Shown: one piece after another, positions 1 to 10,655 of the stretch
Position numbering within the stretch: position 1 is the stretch's first letter
How the letters are laid out: each line of letters opens with the position of its first letter
Assembly (NCBI GenBank): GCA_027625915.1
Contig: JANTQA010000076.1
Coordinates: 2,108,001-2,172,000 of the forward strand
From: Anaeramoeba flamelloides
Lineage: Eukaryota; Metamonada; Anaeramoebidae
Direction: 5' to 3'
Length of the DNA stretch: 64,000 nt
Notes under the pieces: generated by a model
Database searches by the model: none
Told to the model about the DNA's origin: nothing
Seen by the model: the letters and a program-made list of their open reading frames with translations, nothing else
Translations under genes and position numbers: made by a program

Positions 1-169
1 ATAAAATAAAAGAAATTTAATACGAGTTTATAAGAAGCAATTGGTAAAAAAAAATCAAAAAACCAATGATATCTTTAATTAAGAACCCCCAAAATCACGG
101 ATACATTACTTTTTGTTGATTTAATAATTTGATAATTGAAAATGAATGTTCACTTGGTGATCAATTTTT

Positions 170-365
170 AAGATGTTATAATTTTTTTTTATCTGATTTG
201 CTTTAAGCCTTTGGTCATTTTGTGGATTTGCTTTTTTGTTTTTATTTTCTGGTCACTCATATTTTTTTTTATCAGTGGCGCAGTAGTAACAAGTAATCAA
301 CTTGATCTTTTTCCTTCGTAACCCTTCTTCCCAATATAAAGGATATTCAGCAATGGGCTAAACGA
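170..365 (+). repeat. Dispersed repeat, copy 1 of 2
   Basis: This stretch matches 48050-48250 in the same orientation. Shared blocks include ATCTGATTTGCTTTAA and CTTCTTCCCAAT in the same order and spacing. No ORF lies in it. A run GTGGCGCAGTAGT looks like a tRNA A-box but is not kept in the second copy. I do not recognise the family. Confidence 0.55.
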
Positions 366-519
366 AGAAAAAATAAAAAGAAAAATTGATATTATCAATG
401 AAATTATAAAAATAATAACATTTTATTATTTATACACATTAAATTTTTTAAAAAAAAATTCTTATTTTGTTATTAATTCCAAGAAATTTTATATTATATT
501 CACAATAAAATAAATAATC

Positions 520-1085
520 ATTTTTTTTCTGATCCTCAAAGATCCAATATTTGCTTATTTTTTACTCTATTTACACAATAAGATTAAAAGTGAAATGTTA
601 TTTATTCATAAAAACGCCCAGAAATTAATAATTGTAAGATTTCATCAAAAAAAAAAAATGTTTGAAAAAATTTTTCTTTTTTTGATCCAAAATTAGAATA
701 AAAAAACATCAAGATCTTTTGACAAAAAATTAATTGGAAAATGAATTAAATCAAATTCCAAGAATTTCAACACAGTTTAAAGAGTTGAAAGAATAAAAAT
801 ACCATACTTTACGTTCAATTAGTGTATATATTTGATTTTATAACCTATTTCATTTTTTATCTTTTTTATTTCATTTTCATTCCTTTTTTTGTGTTACTAA
901 ATCTTTTCTTTAGATTGAGAATTTTTTTCAATGGTTGATAGAAGAATAATACTGAAATTTTTAAATAGAAAAGCTAAATACAATTAACCGATGATATCTT
1001 ATCATTTGATGATTTCAATAATTATATTTGGAATACAAACAAATGTATTTATAATTTTTTTTGTTGGACTCCTTTCATTATTTTG
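520..1085 (+). repeat. Long AT-rich dispersed repeat, copy a
   Basis: Two modules are visible. Positions 520-760 resemble 28000-28260 and 33700-33930. Positions 770-1085 resemble 27420-27790 and, more loosely, 1560-1900 and 13650-14000. The module order differs between copies, so the family is mosaic or was once tandem. No long ORF is conserved. It is probably a non-autonomous element, but its ends are not visible to me. Confidence 0.5.
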
Positions 1086-1142
1086 GACATACCCCTTTTT
1101 TTTTTTTTTTTTTTTTTTTTCTTTTATTTGGATTAAAATAAT

Positions 1143-1345
1143 TACAGTTAGTTACACTTTTAAGACACAAACTTTCAAATAAATTTAAGGCACATTAAAA
1201 AAAACTCAAATTAAGACACAAAATTCAAATTCTAGTAAAAATAAATTGTAAAAAAAAAAATTCCAAATTTTACACCTTAATTTGAGATTTTTTTATACCA
1301 TAAATTTCGTTGAAAGTTAATACCTTAAAAGTGAAACTGGCTGTA
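1143..1345. mobile_element. About 200-bp foldback MITE, copy 1 of 3
   Basis: The element is one large imperfect hairpin. The left end reads TACAGTTAGTTACACTTTTA and the right end, reversed, reads TACAGCCAGTTTCACTTTTA. Two further copies lie at about 16140-16352 and 16954-17148. A terminal TA followed by CAG fits a Tc1/mariner-type MITE (TA target duplication), which is inferred. It has no coding capacity. Confidence 0.75.
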
Positions 1346-1559
1346 CTAATAAAGACATTATTACTATGTAAACTAATAATGATTGTATAATACGTTTCTT
1401 AAAATAGAACCAATTATGTTTTTTTTTTTTTTTTTGCCCATTTTTTATTTTGTGTGTGTACAAATTTTTGTAATGGGGTTTATTTTAAAAATGATAACTA
1501 TTTTATGGAAAGGTTGATCAATACTTTTTTTATCAAGTTAAACCATATAATTTTTTAAA

Positions 1560-2105
1560 TAAACTAAAATTAAAAATTTTCCACATCGTTAAAATGGTCC
1601 AAAGTAATACAATAATGTAATTTCATTTAAATTGGAAATAAATTTTGTTTTTTATAAAAGATGAAAATTTTTTTTTCATCTTTTAATTTTTTTATTCATA
1701 TTTGAATACGGTAACTTGTTTCTGGCTGATAAGAATTTTTTTTTCAGAGATTGATATTATGTAAAGTTGAGTTGTTCAAAATAAAAGAACTCAAATTTAA
1801 TTAGTTGATGGTATATACCCTTTGAGTGATCAATATTCCTAATAGAATTTCATACAAATTTACCCATGTGTTTTTTTGTTTTGCTCTCTCTAAAATTTTC
1901 AACACATTCTTGATTTATCCCCATTGATAAATATTTATTTTTTGTTTTATAAGTGTTGTAATTTATAAACAAGTGTTACCATTCCAATTAGTGAATGTTT
2001 CTAATTTGGTGTTTCTTCTCAGATTGATAAAAAAATTCTTTTTTTTTTTCAAAAAAACAAATTTTGGTATGTTAAAAATTTTGAATTGAGGTTGTTTTAT
2101 CGCTT
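1560..2105 (+). repeat. About 540-bp direct repeat, copy b
   Basis: This aligns end to end with 13650-14185 in the same orientation. Shared anchors in order include AATTTTCCAC, GATATTATG, TTGTTTTGCTCTCTC, GTAATTTATAAACAAGTGTT and AAAAATTTTGAATTG. Divergence is moderate and mostly in homopolymer lengths. No ORF is conserved, so it looks like a non-autonomous interspersed repeat. Confidence 0.7.
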
Positions 2106-2739
2106 TACCTTGGGAAAAATAAATAAATAAGAGTTACTAGTCACAAAAAAAAAGGAAGAAAAACAGCAATAAAACAAAAAAAAACAATAATTTTTGGTTT
2201 CGAAAATACTTAATTTTTGTAAAAGTCAAAGAAATTACAAAAAGTAAATTTTTAAAAAACGATATAATTTTTTTCAAACATAACATTTTTTTTTTTCTGA
2301 TTGTTTTTTTTCAAAGATTGGTTAATCTTGAAATAAAGGTGGTATACTATTTTCCAAAAAAAAAAAAAAAAAACAGAGATTTGTGTTTTATCGTTTGTTG
2401 ATTAAAGGTGAAGTATGTCAATGGCTCTAAATTAAAACAGTAATGATTTGAAATTGATCATTGAAAAATATTTTTAGTTTTTGGTTTTTAATAAAAGAAG
2501 CAAGTGATTATTATAAAAGCAAACCAACTATGTTGGGTTGCAAAATAAAAAATATTATTATATTGATCTAATGTAAAAGGGTTTACAATATGGTCAATTT
2601 TTAGTAGAAAATTCTAAGTTATTGTTATTAAAATAAACCCATAAACTCTTTTTTGATAAAGTTACAATAATAAAAATTTTTTTCAAAAAAAAAAAATAAA
2701 TAAAATTCCATTCACTCAAAGTAGTCCCAGCCAAAAATA
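2106..2739. other. No gene seen
   Basis: Homopolymer-rich AT sequence between two repeats. I see no ORF, splice-bounded exon, RNA gene or clear repeat match in it. Confidence 0.5.
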
Positions 2740-3225
2740 AAAAATTCGAATCTTTTTTTTAAGAAATGACTAAACCAAGATTGTCTCGAAATCAGATAAA
2801 TAATAAAATCCGTATTAGAGTCGAGAATTAAAGAAGAAAACCCTAAAAATGCTTAATTTTCAAAAAAAAAAAAATTGGGCAACTTTCATTGAAATTTCTG
2901 GTACATAAACCTCAATTTCTTTAGGAAATTAAAAGTTTTGACAATAAAATTTTTTACTTTTGAGTGTAAAAATTTCAAAAGAAATTACAAGAATCGATTT
3001 TCTTAATTTTAATTTAGAGTTTCAAAAGGATTTTTTTTGAATTGACTTTAAAAAAAAAAAAAACCCAAAAAGCAAAATACAAAAAAAAAATTTTTACAAA
3101 ATGAGAAATAATGAATTGGAAACATCAACTTAAAAATTTATTTTGAGAAGAATAATAAATTAAATCAATAGAATATGTTCTATTTCTTCAATAAAACGGT
3201 CCCAATTTTACTGAAAAAGAGTTCA
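2740..3225 (-). mobile_element. DNA-element copy paired with 15563-16115 (inverted)
   Basis: The sequence is the reverse complement of the repeat at 15563-16115. Its right end, reversed, reads TGAACTCTTTTTCAGTAAAA, close to the terminus TAAACTCTTTTTCA shared with other elements in this window. At 2764-2832 it carries a short frame whose amino-acid order is kept in the other copy (RN..NNK.RIR). That hints that a coding source element once existed. It is decayed, with no intact transposase. Confidence 0.6.
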
Positions 3226-3550
3226 TTTGCTAATCATTAGCTTTTTAATAACGTCGCATTAAAAAAATTATACGTAAAGAATAGGACTTTGACCAATAAA
3301 ATATTTTTAAAGCTAGTTACCAATTTAAGTGCAAAAATTCAAGTTTCCAGTCAGATTTTTTTAGAAATTTATTACACAAAAAAATCAGAAAAATTTATTT
3401 TTGTAAAGTTAAGACATCATTTTATTAAAATTTAAATCTGTTTTAAATCTTATAAATATCTTGTAAATCAATAATTAATTATTTTGATTAAGGTTGGATT
3501 ATTTGTTCTTTAAAATTGGAAAAAAAAATTTTTTTTAATTTTTTTCGTTC

Positions 3551-4343
3551 AGTTTTCTAGAATTTAAATTACAGGGGTAAAATCTGAAACTTTACTCGAT
3601 TCTTTTGAATTCTGGAAAACAGCTGCTATTTTTAGTTGTATTTTCTGTTTATTTATAAAACCAATAGATTTTACAGAGAAAAATGAAAAACTCGGGGGTG
3701 GGAAGACGCTTAAAGATCAATTGTATTGGGTTTTTTTTAATTTTTTGAAGAAACTGAAAATTGAATTAATTTTCAGCTTATTTCAAATCATAAGAAAAGG
3801 TTGATAGCTTTTCCAGAGTTGAAAAAAAAATAGAGTAAAATCTCTTATCCCACTGAATTCTTTTGAATTCTGGAAAGGCGTCCTTAGGTTTTCTTAAGTT
3901 TTCTTTTTATTTGAAAAATCCATAAATCTTCGTTAGGTTTTTTTGAGTTTTCAATTTATTTGTGAAGTATTCTGGGGTTTCTTGAGGTTTTCTTAAGGTT
4001 TTCTATTTTATTTGTGAAGTTTTCTAGGTTTTTTTTGCTTTTTGAAATAAACAGAAAATTTTAATAAATTTTTGATTTATAACAAAAAGTAAAAAAACTA
4101 ACGAAAATCTATTGATTTTCCAAATAAAATAGAAAACACCATAAAAACCTAGAACACTTCACAAATAAAATAGAAAACCTTAAAAAAACTAGAACACTTC
4201 ACAGATGAAACAAAAACCCACAAGAAAAACCTATACATCTGATGGCACTCGACTGACACTTATGTTAGGTTTTCCAGGGTTTTAAAAAAAACGGGTGAAA
4301 TATATATTGGTTTACTCAATTCTTTTGGATTCTGGAAAACCTA
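3551..4343. repeat. Hairpin array 1 (three hairpin units plus inverted 44-bp tandem repeats)
   Basis: Three near-palindromes of about 70-80 bp sit at 3551-3621, 3806-3879 and 4265-4343. Each ends in CTTTTGAATTCTGGAAA or a near variant, and its own reverse complement begins the unit. Weaker hairpins occupy 3730-3800 and 4045-4100. Between them, units of about 44 bp containing TTATTTGTGAAG and TTCTAGGTTTT are repeated in direct orientation at 3895-4035 and inverted at 4105-4240. Related arrays lie at 32456-32835, 40400-40622 and 46670-46930. The layout resembles foldback-type elements. There is no ORF. Confidence 0.75.
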
Positions 4344-4674
4344 TATTAATTAATATTCATCATCAGTTATTATTTTTCCCCAGTATTTTGAGTTTCTTTC
4401 GATGAATATAATGTTTTCATATCTAATTGTTATTATCTATTGAATTAAATATCCTAAAGTTCAAGTAAACAAAAAGTCATTGTCACATCCATTTAAAAAT
4501 TTTATATTCTAAAATAAACCTTTTTTCTAGAATAAAGACTATTAAAATTCGTGGCATTACTAAAAAACCATAAATACAATAGCCTCTATTTTTTTCAGTA
4601 CTGAAATGTTGCTTAAATAGTGAATTTACTTAATTGGTTGTAATGAATGTTAATTAAAGGAATATTTTTGTATA

Positions 4675-5155
4675 TAGTGGTGAAAAAAATATCGTGCCTG
4701 AAAAATAATCCCTGACAAGATTTTTCTTTTTGAATATTAAGAAAATTGTAGTTTAATTATAAAGATTTTAAATGAACCCTTTTTCTAAAGAATCAAAATT
4801 CTAAAATTAAAACTCACACACTTAATAGAATGGTGGTTAATGAAATTACACTTGTTTAAAACACCATTCAATCAATCAAAAAACAAGAAAAATTATAATT
4901 TTCCAAACTCTAATGAACCTCTATAAAACTCTATGGTTTTTCAAAAAAAAGTAGATCTACATAGGTTTTCAAACAATTACTTGAATATTCTATATAAAAT
5001 CCCAGTTTAAAGAATTTTAGGTAGGTTTATTACTTGGGTTCATGAAAAAATTGGTTATTTATAAAAGGGATTTGATTGAAAATAAAAGAAAACAAACAAC
5101 AATTTTCCCAATATTCATAATCAAAAATCATGTCATGGATTTTTTTTCTGGATAT
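4675..5155 (+). mobile_element. About 500-bp Tc1-type MITE, copy A
   Basis: The left end reads TAGTGGTGAAAAAAATATCG and the subterminal block AATCCCTGACAAG follows. The right side carries a decayed inverted version (CATGTCATGG). Internal sequence matches 28765-29263 and 52841-53336, including ACACTTGTTTAAAA and CATTCAATCAATCAAAAAAC. TAGTGGTG-type ends followed by AAAA resemble Tc1/mariner inverted repeats. It is non-autonomous and the right end is worn. Confidence 0.7.
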
Positions 5156-5619
5156 ACATTAAATTTTTAATCTTTTTTTTTCATTAGAGTGTTGTTTACT
5201 AATAAAAATAGTGATTTTTTTTTATTGAAGACCTCAACATTAAAATGATCAAAGAAATAGAAAATAAATAATAATTGGATCTGGTTTTGGTTTTGTATAA
5301 TTTTATTATTTCAAAAAAAATTCTAAAAATGAAGGATCAAACAAGAAAATTTTTTCTGTATGAATTTTTATCAAAAAAAACAATAGTTTAGTAAAATTAA
5401 AATAAAACACAAACAATTTTGAACAAATTATACTCCTAATTTTAAAGTGTACACAAAAAATGGAGTTTTTAACTTCAAAATAGATTTATATTTAGGTACG
5501 AAGGAGAAAGTGGAGTAGATATTGTAATGGAACAATAAGAAAAAAAAGGATTGTTTATATTTTGGGAAATTAGTTTTAATCTCAAGTAAGAGGCTGTGAA
5601 GATCTTATGACTTTTCGAA
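5156..5619. other. No gene seen
   Basis: AT-rich spacer with short homopolymers. No supported coding segment or RNA. Confidence 0.5.
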
Positions 5620-5860
5620 CTCACAAAGCTATTTGTTGCCAAACAAATGGAACAAAGTTTTCATTCTGCTTTACAAAAAAGGTACTAAAAAAGTCTTGGA
5701 ATATTTCATCTTTTTTAATTGTTAACTCACTAAAATTATTAATTTACCTGATAAAATTGGGTGTGTTACACATTTATTATTATTCTTGAGAGATATGTGA
5801 TATTTTAGGATAGCTAACTGAAAATTTTGATTCTTTTATTTTACAAATAACAGTATTTTA
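5620..5860 (+). repeat. Dispersed repeat upstream of a gene, copy 1
   Basis: Resembles 17810-18050 in the same orientation (AAATGGAACAAA, TTTTCATTC, ATTAATTTACCT, TGAAAATTTTG in order). Both copies lie upstream of a gene on the same strand, about 1 kb and about 0.16 kb away. Function, if any, is unknown. Confidence 0.45.
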
Positions 5861-6865
5861 TTCGAAGTAAAAAGGAAAAAAAAATTGAGAGAGAAGGAGA
5901 AAGTGGTTGTTTTTAATTTAATTACTAATGTAAACACAAGTTTTATTGCTTTTCTAGTGTTTAGAAATTCTTACTGCTATGGGAATTATTTCTTCAAGAA
6001 GAGTTTTTTGATGTCTTTTTTTTACTTTTCTTACAGTCAAATAATAAATCAGTATAAATTTTCATTTCATTTTTCTTTTTTTTTTCTTTCACTATCAAAG
6101 TGAGTCTCAAGAAAGTGTGTTATAATTCGTGGGATCTATTTATTTACATGTTTTCTTGATGTAAGATTTGTGTGTAAAATTTGGAAAATTAAAGAATTCA
6201 AAATAAGGATTGATTGAGAATAAATGAAAAAAAAGTTTTCACAATTTGAAATTATTTTGGTATTTACATTTCCAGATCGGTATTGGGATAGTGACCTGAG
6301 AAGTTGAACGTTTAAAACAACTAAAGGCTAACAAGGACAGTTAAAAACATTTTCAACTCAAATCTTTTCCTGATGCTAAATTCTATAATAAATTAGAATC
6401 TTCTTCGAAATTTTATCCACATAAGAAATTGTTTTGAGAATCGACTTACTTTTTCAAATTTCTCGTAAATAGAAAAGGTAATTTTTTTATAGGTTATAGT
6501 CATTAATTTTCAACTTCTTGTTTGATTTAAGAAGTAAAAATTACCACATCAAGAAATTTTTGAACATGGAATATTTTCTAAAAACTAGAAAATTGAGAAT
6601 AACCTAATGGGTGAAAAAATTAAGAACAAGTTTCTTGTAAATTGTTCAAAAACAAACGTACCAAAAAAAAATTAAATTGAAAAAAAAGAAAATCGAATTA
6701 AAAACCCAAAAATATAAGATGAAATAATATTTTTTTTCCCATTATAATCCTCAAAAAGCATAAATATTGATTTATTAAACAAAACAATTTCATTTTTTGA
6801 TTTTTACCTATTTTTCTCATTTACTTGATTTAAAAAAAACAAAGACACATAACCATAATAGTTGT
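5861..6865. promoter_or_regulatory. Upstream region of the surface-protein gene
   Basis: No ORF with coding character lies here. The last 70 bases before the ATG are A-rich, as in the other gene leaders of this window (24371, 56890). I cannot name a specific promoter element. The frame is open upstream from a TTG at 6797, but the first ATG followed by a signal peptide is at 6866. Confidence 0.35.
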
Positions 6866-8986
6866 ATGAACCAAAAAGCAAACCCGGCACTTATTTTTGT
6901 GATTGTTTGCTTGATTATTTTTGCGAACCAAATAGAGTCAAGGCGCAGCCAAACACACCCAACAAAAAAAGCATTACAAGCAAGCGGAGATCAAGTACAG
7001 TGTCCTTTTTTAGAATACGGAACAAGGATCGAAGTAAGTACTGAAAACACTTCGAGACAATACTACCCAAGGGTTACAGCGATAGATTCAAACAACGAGA
7101 AGTATGTCGTCACATGGTTTAAGGAAGACGAGGAAGATAAATCACACTACATTGCTTTTGCGCAGATCCTATCTTCAGATGATGGGAGCAAAATTGGGAA
7201 CGGATTCCGAGTTAACAATTACGAAGACGATAACCAATACTCCCCAGCTGTAAGTTCAATTGGAGCCAATGGAGAAAGCTTTGTTATTACGTGGGAAAGT
7301 GATGATGGCGAAGACATCGATATTTTTGCGCAAATCTTTTCTTCAGACGACGGGAGCAAAATTGGAGATGAATTCCAAGTGAACACTTACGTAGACTATG
7401 ACCAACACAGGCCAGCTGTAAGCTCTATTGGAGCCAATGGAGAAAGCTTTGTTATCACATGGCAAAGTCATCTTCAATGTGACGGCGAAGACTATGATAT
7501 TTATGCGCAGATCTTTTCTTCAGATGACGGGAGCAAAATAGGAAATGAATTTAAAGTGAACGACTTCACATACGACGACCAAGAAAGGCCAGCTGTAAGC
7601 TCTATTGGGGCCAATGGAGAAAGATTTGTTATTACTTGGCAAAGTAATCTTCAATGTGACGGCACCGCCTGTATCATTGGCCAAATTTTTGCTTCAGAGG
7701 ATGGGAGCAAAATAGGAAATGAATTCGAAGTAAATGATTATTCCACTTTGGGGAAATCACACCCAAAAGTGAGTTCAATTGGCGCCAATGGAGAAAACTT
7801 TGTTATTACTTGGGTATTTTCAACCCCAGAACCAGACATCCTAAATGAAATTTCAGCACAGAAATTTTTTAGCTCGAACGCTTCCAAAATCGGATCAGAA
7901 TTCAAAGTCAACACATATGCGCAATCTGAAAATTACCCCGTGGTAGATTCAAATGGGGTAAATGGAGAAAGGTTTGTAATTGCATGGTATAGTGACGGTA
8001 CTGGCAATGCAGATGAGGGGATTTATGCCCAGATGTTTAACAGCCCAGACACGGCGAAAATCGGAGAAGAATTCGAGGTCTTTAGCGAGACCGATACATC
8101 TCAGGGAGAACCCAGCATTAGTTCGATTGGCGAGCAAAATGGCGAAGAAGACAAATATGTTGTTGTATGGGCAGGCTATAATTATGGCGAAGATGAAAAA
8201 ATTTTTGCCCAAATGTATAAATTAAGCCAAGAACCAATAATCAACAAAGAGATCGAAGACCAATATTTTGGCATTAACAATGAATATAACTATCAATTCG
8301 AGAACGATTTCTTACTCGATCCAAATAATATCGACGAGAGCGATACCGATGGCCTAACCATTCAAGCTTTGCTGTCTAACGACCAACCTCTACCGGACGG
8401 GCTCCATTTTGATTCGCAAAAGAGAGAGTTTTCTGGAAACGTAACTGACGACGACAGCTGCAAAGATTGGGAGATCAAATTGATCATTGGCAACGAATGC
8501 AATCAATCGATCAATTATCTTTACTACTTAACTAATTCGGAGCCAGAAATATTGAACCCATTCGCTGACGTGACTTTTTATGTTACCAATGAAAATAATG
8601 ATTTTCAATTTGACAAAGACACCTTTTTTGATCAACAAGAACAGTACAATTTGGAATATGAAGCATATCTCGAAAACGATTACGAAAACGAAGACGAACC
8701 TGAAATGTTGAATGAGTGGCTAGTGTTTGATCCTCATCAAAGAATATTTTATTCAAATAGAACGTTAACAGAAAATGAAATCGGTGAATACCAAATCGAA
8801 TTAATTGCCTATGACCGTTGTGAGTATTCGGTTTCATACACTTTTACATTATTCGTCGATTTAGATGAAGATTCCAAAAATGAAGATGATGAAACAGATC
8901 CGAAACGAGATTTTTATTATTTTGTATTTTTTTTAATATTCCTTTTCCTATTTTTTTATTGTATGATCACCATAAGTATTAAATAG
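6866..8986 (+). CDS. Secreted type I membrane protein: seven propeller-like repeats plus two cadherin-like (CADG) domains
   Basis: An intronless frame of 706 residues. The start was chosen at the ATG followed by a signal peptide (Lys, then the hydrophobic core ALIFVIVCLIIFA, then charged residues). Residues about 45-430 hold seven repeats of 55-60 residues. Each contains SSIGANG.. and FVITW, then QIFSSDDGSKIG.EF.VN. This repeat class is common in bacterial secreted, RTX-like proteins. Seven copies suggest a seven-bladed beta-propeller (inference). Residues about 455-680 read as two dystroglycan-type cadherin-like domains (LPDGLHFD and WLVFDPHQRIF motifs). Near the C-terminus one hydrophobic helix (FVFFLIFLFLFF) is followed by a tail of a few residues, so most of the protein would face outward or the lumen. 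Base composition is less AT-rich than its flanks. Function is unknown; a surface adhesion or recognition role is plausible. Confidence 0.88.
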   Translation: MNQKANPALIFVIVCLIIFANQIESRRSQTHPTKKALQASGDQVQCPFLEYGTRIEVSTENTSRQYYPRVTAIDSNNEKYVVTWFKEDEEDKSHYIAFAQILSSDDGSKIGNGFRVNNYEDDNQYSPAVSSIGANGESFVITWESDDGEDIDIFAQIFSSDDGSKIGDEFQVNTYVDYDQHRPAVSSIGANGESFVITWQSHLQCDGEDYDIYAQIFSSDDGSKIGNEFKVNDFTYDDQERPAVSSIGANGERFVITWQSNLQCDGTACIIGQIFASEDGSKIGNEFEVNDYSTLGKSHPKVSSIGANGENFVITWVFSTPEPDILNEISAQKFFSSNASKIGSEFKVNTYAQSENYPVVDSNGVNGERFVIAWYSDGTGNADEGIYAQMFNSPDTAKIGEEFEVFSETDTSQGEPSISSIGEQNGEEDKYVVVWAGYNYGEDEKIFAQMYKLSQEPIINKEIEDQYFGINNEYNYQFENDFLLDPNNIDESDTDGLTIQALLSNDQPLPDGLHFDSQKREFSGNVTDDDSCKDWEIKLIIGNECNQSINYLYYLTNSEPEILNPFADVTFYVTNENNDFQFDKDTFFDQQEQYNLEYEAYLENDYENEDEPEMLNEWLVFDPHQRIFYSNRTLTENEIGEYQIELIAYDRCEYSVSYTFTLFVDLDEDSKNEDDETDPKRDFYYFVFFLIFLFLFFYCMITISIK

Positions 8987-9086
8987 AATCCTTGGCCTTA
9001 TTTTTACTATTTTATTTGCTTGCAAAGTGGCACAAGTACATCCAAGCAACCAATTGAAACACACATGGGTATCTTGCCGTTATTAA
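8987..9086. other. 3' flank of the surface-protein gene
   Basis: Short spacer. A less AT-rich stretch begins here and continues into the small ORF at 9087. No terminator or polyadenylation signal can be assigned. Confidence 0.3.
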
Positions 9087-9239
9087 ATGAAATGTCCCTA
9101 TCAAAGTTCTCATTGTCAAGTGTTCGGAAAAATACATTTCGAAAGATCATTATATTTTGGTTATGCATTAACTCAAGATTGTTTAAAATATTTAGCTGCA
9201 GTTATTGTTGCGAAATCGAAGAAAATTAATGTATATTAG
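9087..9239 (+). CDS. Small unrecognised ORF or gene remnant
   Basis: A 50-residue ATG-to-TAG frame in sequence noticeably richer in G and C than the surroundings. It contains a Cys/His-bearing start (MKCPYQSSHCQVFGK) and a hydrophobic, evenly mixed second half (YALTQDCLKYLAAVIVAK). That composition is unlike random AT-rich translation. An open stretch also precedes it in the same frame, ended by a TAA just before the ATG, which suggests the 3' remnant of a larger gene or an exon. I do not recognise the family. Confidence 0.35.
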   Translation: MKCPYQSSHCQVFGKIHFERSLYFGYALTQDCLKYLAAVIVAKSKKINVY

Positions 9240-9572
9240 AATTCTTGTTACTTGATTATCTTTTTTTTTATTTACGAGCACCTGATATCATTTATTGATC
9301 GTTTGTTTTTTACAATTGAGTTCAATTAAGCAAGTTATAAATTAGTTTGGATAAATGTTGAATTTATTTTTTATTGGATCACACTAAAAAAAAAAAAATT
9401 ATTTTTTCAACAAAAACAAAATAAAATAAAAATTATCATTTTAGACTTTTATTTCTTATAATTTAATAAAATTTTAGGTATAAAAATATATATATTTTTT
9501 AATCTCAAACCATTTTACAGCCAAAGGGGCCCAGTGGTGGCGAGTTAATAAAAAAATCAATTTTAAAAGAAT
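9240..9572. other. No gene seen
   Basis: AT-rich spacer. It contains one odd GC-rich patch near 9520-9545 (GGGGCCCAGTGGTGGCGAG), which I cannot assign to a tRNA or any motif. Confidence 0.4.
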
Positions 9573-10281
9573 TAAACACTTTTTCAAACAAAAGGGCACA
9601 CCTCTCAAATCATCTCTACGATTGAATTTGATGTTAATAAGATAATTACTTATTTGTGATTTTCATTTTAATTATTCATTTTTTACTTTTTTTGTTTTTT
9701 TTATTTATAGGATATTGAACAATTGCAAAATGAAACAACAAGATAAGAAGAAATCAATTTGGAAATAATCTATTAGTATAAAAATGGAAATAGTTTAAGT
9801 TTGATTTCAAATGAGCTCGAGGTAGGAATTAAGAAAGAACATTATTGGATTGATTTTATGGAACAAAGAAAAAAGAAAATAAAAATAAAAAAACAATTCC
9901 AACAAAATACCTAGTCGAAGTGCGTGTTTAGATTGAAAATGAGAATTTAAAGAACAAAAGTTTGATATGCTGAGAATTATTGATAAAATGTAAAGAACTT
10001 TTTCCCAATTCACCTTGTTCAATGGTTTTTATTGATTTTGTAGATTTTTTTCTGTACAATTTACAAAACAAGATTTCTCATTTCAAATAAAAGGGCACAC
10101 TTAGTTTTTAAAATATTTAATTTTAATTTTTATTATTTTGTTTTAATGAGTTTTAAATACCTAATTGAATGTTTTTTATGTTTTAAAGGGGTTTTTATAT
10201 TTAGGATGATACTAAAATTAATTTTATCAATTATGAAACTTTTTGAAAAATTTATGTGCCCTTTTTTTTGAAAAAGAGTTG
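9573..10281. mobile_element. 709-bp inverted-repeat DNA element, copy 1
   Basis: The ends read TTTTTCAAACAAAAGGGCAC on the left and, reversed, a near-identical form on the right (TTTTTCAAAAAAAAGGGCAC). A second copy of the same length lies at 41487-42195 inside the kinase intron. Both copies keep an open frame on the minus strand (9807-10022 here), with similar peptides containing EKVLY and LLELFF. The frame is short and matches no transposase I know. TAAACTC-type termini recur in other elements here, suggesting one transposase mobilised several families. Confidence 0.8.
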
Positions 10282-10655
10282 ATTTTTTAAAAAAAACAAA
10301 ACAAAAGAAAAAAAGCCAAAAAAGAAAAAATATGTAATGATGATATCAATTTTGAAATTTCCAAAATACATTTTTTTTGACATTTAATATCCATTCAAAC
10401 ACATTAAACATATTTAATTCAAAGATCTATAACCACCAGGTAAAATTATGTTTATTCTTATGCCTTTGAAACCCTGAAAAATGATTTTAAAAAAATCATA
10501 TTGATAATTATTGGAATTTTATTTGGATCTTTAATTGGAGATCAAAATGAGAATTATTGTTTTTCTCCAAGTACAAAATAAGAAATTAATTTTTCAAATT
10601 TTTAAAAAAAACTATTGATTTTAAAGTTTTATTTCCGGCAGATATCAAGTTTCCT
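10282..10655. other. No gene seen
   Basis: AT-rich spacer between two elements; no coding segment or clear repeat match. Confidence 0.45.

Noticed and set aside
265-310. tRNA-like A-box (GTGGCGCAGTAGT)
   Set aside because: No acceptor stem, anticodon arm or T-arm can be drawn, and the second copy of the repeat lacks the motif.
3895-4240. CRISPR-like array from the regularly spaced 44-bp units
   Set aside because: Units occur in both orientations, have no unique spacers of fixed length, no cas genes, and the DNA is eukaryotic.
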